Of a DNA stretch of 64,000 bases, positions 60,377 through 64,000 are shown one piece after another; the first letter of the stretch is position 1, and every line of letters begins with the position of its first letter. A program made the position numbers and the translations under genes. The stretch is taken from positions 558,001-622,000 of the forward strand of contig NZ_QBKI01000002.1 in assembly GCF_003054055.1 (NCBI RefSeq), in the 5' to 3' direction. Source of the DNA: Pontibacter mucosus (GTDB taxonomy: Bacteria > Bacteroidota > Bacteroidia > Cytophagales > Hymenobacteraceae). The notes under the pieces are model-generated. The model was not told the origin of the DNA and did no database searches. It saw only the letters and a list, made by a program, of their open reading frames with translations.

Positions 60377-61522
60377 ATGAAACTGCTATCGAAGAAATCT
60401 AGCGTATTATATACCTTTACCATGAGTGCCCTTGTGGCCGGCTGCACAGCCCAGGGCGGCGAAATAGACAACAGCAAAACCGAGACAGCCCTGCCTGTCA
60501 CACAACTCATCACCAAAGATACCACCCTGCACCTCGACTACGTGTCTGACATTCAGGCTGTGCGTCACGTCGAGGTGAGAGCACGCATCAACGGCTACAT
60601 CGACAAGATCTTTGTCGATGAGGGGCAGGAAGTGAAGGCAGGCCAGGTGCTTTTCAAACTCAACTCGAAAGAGCGCGAGGCGGAGCTTGCCAAGGCAAAG
60701 GCTAACCTCAACAACGCCGTGGCTGAGGCAATGGCCGCCGAAGTAGAGGTAGGGCGCGTGCGCCTGCTCGTGGAGAAAAACGTGATCTCGGCATCAGAAC
60801 TTGAGCTGGCCAAGGCCAGGCAAAAGGCCGCCAAAGCCAGGGTAGAGGAGGCCCGATCAGCCCACGACCATGCCGAGAACCTGCTTGCCTATACCAGCAT
60901 CCGGGCCCCGTTTGCAGGTGTCGTAGACCGTATTCCGCTCAAAGTGGGCAGCATTGTGTCAGAGGGTGCTCTGCTTACCTCCCTGTCAGACTTGCAGTCG
61001 GTGTACGCATACTTTGAGGTATCAGAGAAAGAGTACCTGAGCTACATCAGAGCCCGCCAGAAAGGGGACGATGCCAACAATAACGCTGTGCAGCTAATCC
61101 TGGCTGACGGCAGCACCTATCCGCATGAGGGTAAAATTGAGACCATGGAGGGTGTATTTGCCCCCAACACCGGATCTATTGCCTTCCGGGCCACCTTCCC
61201 CAACCCATCCAAGATCCTAAAACACCACGCTACGGGTAAAGTGCGCCTCTTCAACGAGGTGGACAGTGCCCTGCTGGTACCGCAGAAAGCCACCTTTGAG
61301 ATCCAGGACAAGAACTTCGTCTACATTGTAGGGGAGGATAACAAGGTCCAGACCAGGAGCTTTGAGCCAAAGGCGCGCTTCTCCCACTTCTACATCGTGG
61401 AGTCTGGCTTGGAGCCGGGCGAGCAGGTGGTATACGAAGGAGCCCAGACGCTGCGCGAAGGAACCCTCATCACACCGGAGCTTATCCCGATGGACAGCCT
61501 GCTGGCTGCTACGCCAAGGTAG
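60377..61522 (+). CDS. RND efflux periplasmic adaptor (AcrA/MexA-like lipoprotein)
   Basis: 381 residues from ATG 60377, chosen because it gives a lipoprotein signal with C23 in LVAGC. Lipoyl/barrel-sandwich halves (INGYIDKIFVDEGQEVKAGQVLFKLN and YTSIRAPFAGVVDRIPLKVGSIV), coiled-coil hairpin between (about 98-165), beta-barrel (about 210-290) and membrane-proximal domain. Links the inner membrane RND pump to an outer membrane channel. The pump gene follows after 197 bases. Confidence 0.88.
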   Translation: MKLLSKKSSVLYTFTMSALVAGCTAQGGEIDNSKTETALPVTQLITKDTTLHLDYVSDIQAVRHVEVRARINGYIDKIFVDEGQEVKAGQVLFKLNSKEREAELAKAKANLNNAVAEAMAAEVEVGRVRLLVEKNVISASELELAKARQKAAKARVEEARSAHDHAENLLAYTSIRAPFAGVVDRIPLKVGSIVSEGALLTSLSDLQSVYAYFEVSEKEYLSYIRARQKGDDANNNAVQLILADGSTYPHEGKIETMEGVFAPNTGSIAFRATFPNPSKILKHHATGKVRLFNEVDSALLVPQKATFEIQDKNFVYIVGEDNKVQTRSFEPKARFSHFYIVESGLEPGEQVVYEGAQTLREGTLITPELIPMDSLLAATPR

Positions 61523-61719
61523 GTTTTCCGGGTTGTAAGCCACCCGCTTCTCGTGCAGGAGCTTTGGCCGGGCGCTGCGGCGCACCGGACGGAGAACCTG
61601 TGATCGGTCGTGCCTGGGGCAGACTGTGCTAAACCTGTCGGGTTCACCCAAACTCCTGCACAAATGTGTGCCGGCTGCCCCTGTGCGGCCGGGATTTTAG
61701 GCAATTAGTAAAAACATCC

Positions 61720-64000
61720 ATGTTAAAGATATTTATACAAAGGCCGGTGCTTTCGCTGGTCATTTCCCTGATTATAGTGCTGCTGGGGGGTCTGTCGATC
61801 CTGAACCTGCCCGTAACGCAGTTCCCTGATATCGTACCGCCCTCCGTTACGGTTACTGCCAAGTATACCGGTGCCAATGCCGAAGTAAGTACCAATGCCG
61901 TGGCCACGCCGCTCGAGCGCGCCATCAACGGGGTGCCGGGCATGACTTATATGACCTCGGTGTCGAGCAACAACGGCGTGACGCTGATCCAGATCTTCTT
62001 TGAAGTGGGCACCGACCCTGACCTGGCCGCTGTGAACGTGCAGAACCGCGTGACTACCGTGCTTGACGAGTTGCCCGAAGAGGTGATCAAGGCCGGTGTG
62101 ACCACTGAGAAAGAGGTGAACAGCATGCTGCTCTACCTCAACCTGATGAGCGACGACCCGAATGCCGACGAGGAGTTCGTGTACAACTTCGCTGACATCA
62201 ATATCCTGCAGGAGCTCAAACGTATCGACGGCGTGGGTTTCTGCGAGATCATGGGTAACCGCGAGTACTCCATGCGTGTGTGGCTCAAGCCCGACCGCCT
62301 GATGGCCTACGGCGTATCGCCTGACGAAGTAATCGAGGCCATCCGCGCCCAGAACGTGGAGGCTGCGCCGGGTAAAGCAGGCGAAAGCTCGGGCGGCAAC
62401 GCCCAGATGCTGCAGTACGTGCTCCGCTACACCGGTAAGCTTTTCGAGCCTGCCCAGTATGAGAACATTGCCATCCGCGCCAAGGAAGACGGTTCCGGCT
62501 CGGTGCTGCGCCTCAAAGACGTAGCCGACATCGAGTTTGGCGCCATGGACTACGGCATGGTGTCGAAAACAGACGGCCGTCCGTCGGCTTCTATTATGAT
62601 TAAGCAGCGCCCGGGCTCAAACGCCAAGGAGGTAATCGAGAACGTGAAGCTGAAGATGGCCGAGCTGGAGGAGACTTCTTTCCCGCCGAGCATGAAGTAT
62701 AACCTGGCTTACGACGTGTCCCGCTTCCTCGACGCCTCTATGTCTGCCGTACTCATCACCCTGATTGAGGCCTTTATCCTGGTGTCGATCGTGGTGTTCA
62801 TCTTCCTGCAGGACTGGCGGTCCACACTGATTCCGATTCTGGCCGTGCCGGTATCGCTGGTGGGTACTTTCTTCTTCATGGACATGTTCGACTTCTCTAT
62901 CAACCTGCTCACGCTGTTTGCGCTGGTGCTGGCCATCGGTATTGTCGTCGATAACGCCATTGTGGTCGTCGAGGCCGTGCACAGCAAGATGCACGAGAAG
63001 AAGATGAACGCCCGCGAGGCTACCCTGGAGGCGATGGGTGAGATCAGCGGTGCAATCATCGCGATCACGTTGGTGATGTCGGCGGTGTTTGTGCCGGTGG
63101 CGATGATGACGGGTCCGGTGGGAATCTTCTACCGCCAGTTCTCGCTCACGCTGGCCATTTCGATTGTGATTTCCGGTATCAACGCCCTCACGCTCACGCC
63201 GGCCCTTTGCGCCCTCATGCTGAAGGCAGACCATAACCAGCACAGGAAGCAAAGCCTGCTGCAACGCTTCTTCAACAAATTTAACCTGGGCTATGGCAAA
63301 GTGGAAAATGGCTACAAGGCCCTTATTCTGCGCATTGCCGGCCGCCGAACGGTTACGCTGGGCATCCTGCTGGTGTTCGTGCTCGGTACTTGGGGTATCA
63401 CCCGCATCCTGCCGACAGGCTTTATCCCGACCGAAGACCAGGGGATGATTTACGTGAACGTGACCACGCCGGCAGGCGCCACCGTGGAGCGTACCGAGTA
63501 TGTGCTGGACCAGGTGCAGCAAGCTGCCGAGGAGATTGAGGCGGTGGAGAACGTGTCGACCCTGGCGGGCTTCAGTTTGCTGACCGATGCGGCCGGCGCC
63601 TCTTACGGCATGGGCATGATCAACCTCAAGTCCTGGGACGACCGCACTGAGTCGGTGGATGATATTATCGCCCAGCTCACCGAGAAAACGGCCTACCTGA
63701 AAGACGCCAGCATCGAGTTTTTCCCGCCGCCAACCGTGCCGGGCTTCGGTAACTCGAGCGGCTTTGAGCTGCGCCTGCTGGCCCGCGACAAAACCGCCAC
63801 GCTCAGCGAGACTGCCGAGGTAACGAACCAGTTTGTGCAGGCCATGCAGCAGGCGCCGGAGGTGAGCAGCGCCTTCACCAACTTCGACGCCAACTTCCCG
63901 CAGTACCTGATCCACGTGGACCAGGACATGGCGGCCAAAAAGGGCGTTACCGTGGACAATGCCATGAGCACCCTGCAGACGCTGATGGGTAGTTACTACG
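61720..64000 (+). CDS. RND efflux transporter permease (AcrB/HAE1 family), 3' end missing
   Basis: Open from ATG 61720 past the window end (760 codons seen of about 1050). N-terminus IFIQRPVLSLVISLIIVLLGGLSILNLPVTQFPDIVPPSV is the HAE1 hallmark. Four N-terminal porter subdomain stretches (about 45-330) precede spans 2-6. The fourth span reads LAIGIVVDNAIVVVE with D411-N412; in AcrB both positions are Asp (407 and 408). D-N at this site is, from memory, frequent in Bacteroidota pumps. Tripartite drug or detergent efflux is likely; the outer channel gene is not seen. Confidence 0.93.
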   Translation, partial: MLKIFIQRPVLSLVISLIIVLLGGLSILNLPVTQFPDIVPPSVTVTAKYTGANAEVSTNAVATPLERAINGVPGMTYMTSVSSNNGVTLIQIFFEVGTDPDLAAVNVQNRVTTVLDELPEEVIKAGVTTEKEVNSMLLYLNLMSDDPNADEEFVYNFADINILQELKRIDGVGFCEIMGNREYSMRVWLKPDRLMAYGVSPDEVIEAIRAQNVEAAPGKAGESSGGNAQMLQYVLRYTGKLFEPAQYENIAIRAKEDGSGSVLRLKDVADIEFGAMDYGMVSKTDGRPSASIMIKQRPGSNAKEVIENVKLKMAELEETSFPPSMKYNLAYDVSRFLDASMSAVLITLIEAFILVSIVVFIFLQDWRSTLIPILAVPVSLVGTFFFMDMFDFSINLLTLFALVLAIGIVVDNAIVVVEAVHSKMHEKKMNAREATLEAMGEISGAIIAITLVMSAVFVPVAMMTGPVGIFYRQFSLTLAISIVISGINALTLTPALCALMLKADHNQHRKQSLLQRFFNKFNLGYGKVENGYKALILRIAGRRTVTLGILLVFVLGTWGITRILPTGFIPTEDQGMIYVNVTTPAGATVERTEYVLDQVQQAAEEIEAVENVSTLAGFSLLTDAAGASYGMGMINLKSWDDRTESVDDIIAQLTEKTAYLKDASIEFFPPPTVPGFGNSSGFELRLLARDKTATLSETAEVTNQFVQAMQQAPEVSSAFTNFDANFPQYLIHVDQDMAAKKGVTVDNAMSTLQTLMGSYY

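Noticed and set aside
62617..63915. Long minus-strand frame of 432 codons opposite the RND pump
   Set aside because: Its product is a His/Arg/Gln-rich shadow with no family likeness, while the plus strand encodes a clear AcrB-type pump.

Overview
The window looks like chromosomal DNA of a Bacteroidota bacterium of the Cytophagales/Hymenobacteraceae type, most like Pontibacter. This rests on gene content and signals: a type IX secretion sorting tail, a TonB-dependent receptor, two ECF sigma/anti-sigma pairs, DUF4097 proteins, a TTG-N19-TAnnTTTG promoter, and moderately high GC in coding DNA. The species is an inference. I see no rRNA, tRNA, CRISPR array, transposase or prophage.

Layout. 1-2982: 3' part of a large secreted protein with DUF4082 and Ig-like modules and a T9SS tail. 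3318-5286: P1 peptidase and a class IV aminotransferase. 5287-13490: the branched-chain amino acid operon ilvE-ilvD-ilvB-ilvN-ilvC-ilvA. Its leader holds one promoter and two leader-peptide/terminator modules in series. 13502-17186: SelO, a small membrane protein, a GhrA-type reductase and a VOC protein. 17238-21181: ECF sigma plus an unusual anti-sigma/TonB protein, divergent from a vWA protein. 21332-27266: a hypothetical gene, then an NtrY/NtrC-like pair divergent from an ABC permease that has a good sigma-54 promoter. 27565-33967: TonB-dependent receptor, second ECF sigma, HEAT anti-sigma, two DUF4097 proteins, DUF1543. 34061-44591: PBP4-type peptidase, AsmA-like protein, DoxX, MsrB, two hydrolases and several unknowns. 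45005-48034: a MacA/FtsX/LolD-type transporter operon. 49315-58379: alcohol dehydrogenase, P-type ATPase, universal stress protein, SDR, HTTM protein. 58723-64000: a Vms1/ANKZF1-like protein, a small exported protein and an RND efflux system that runs off the window.

Two features span the window. First, the 7-mer AAGTATA (complement TATACTT) occurs about 150 times by hand count, where base composition predicts about six. It lies in genes, where it fixes rare codon choices, and in intergenic DNA, often as the outer stem of terminators. Second, the longer intergenic gaps (34.8-35.5, 48.0-49.3, 51.1-51.7 and 58.4-58.7 kb) are mosaics of dispersed palindromic repeats. These include a roughly 50-bp double-hairpin element in five copies and a roughly 127-bp MITE-like element in two.

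The strongest single system is the tandem ilv attenuator. Leader 1 is rich in Ile and Val; leader 2 is rich in Leu and Ile. Each is followed by an intrinsic terminator, and in each the end of the leader reading frame can pair with the 5' arm of its terminator. In series they would pass transcription only when both are relieved.
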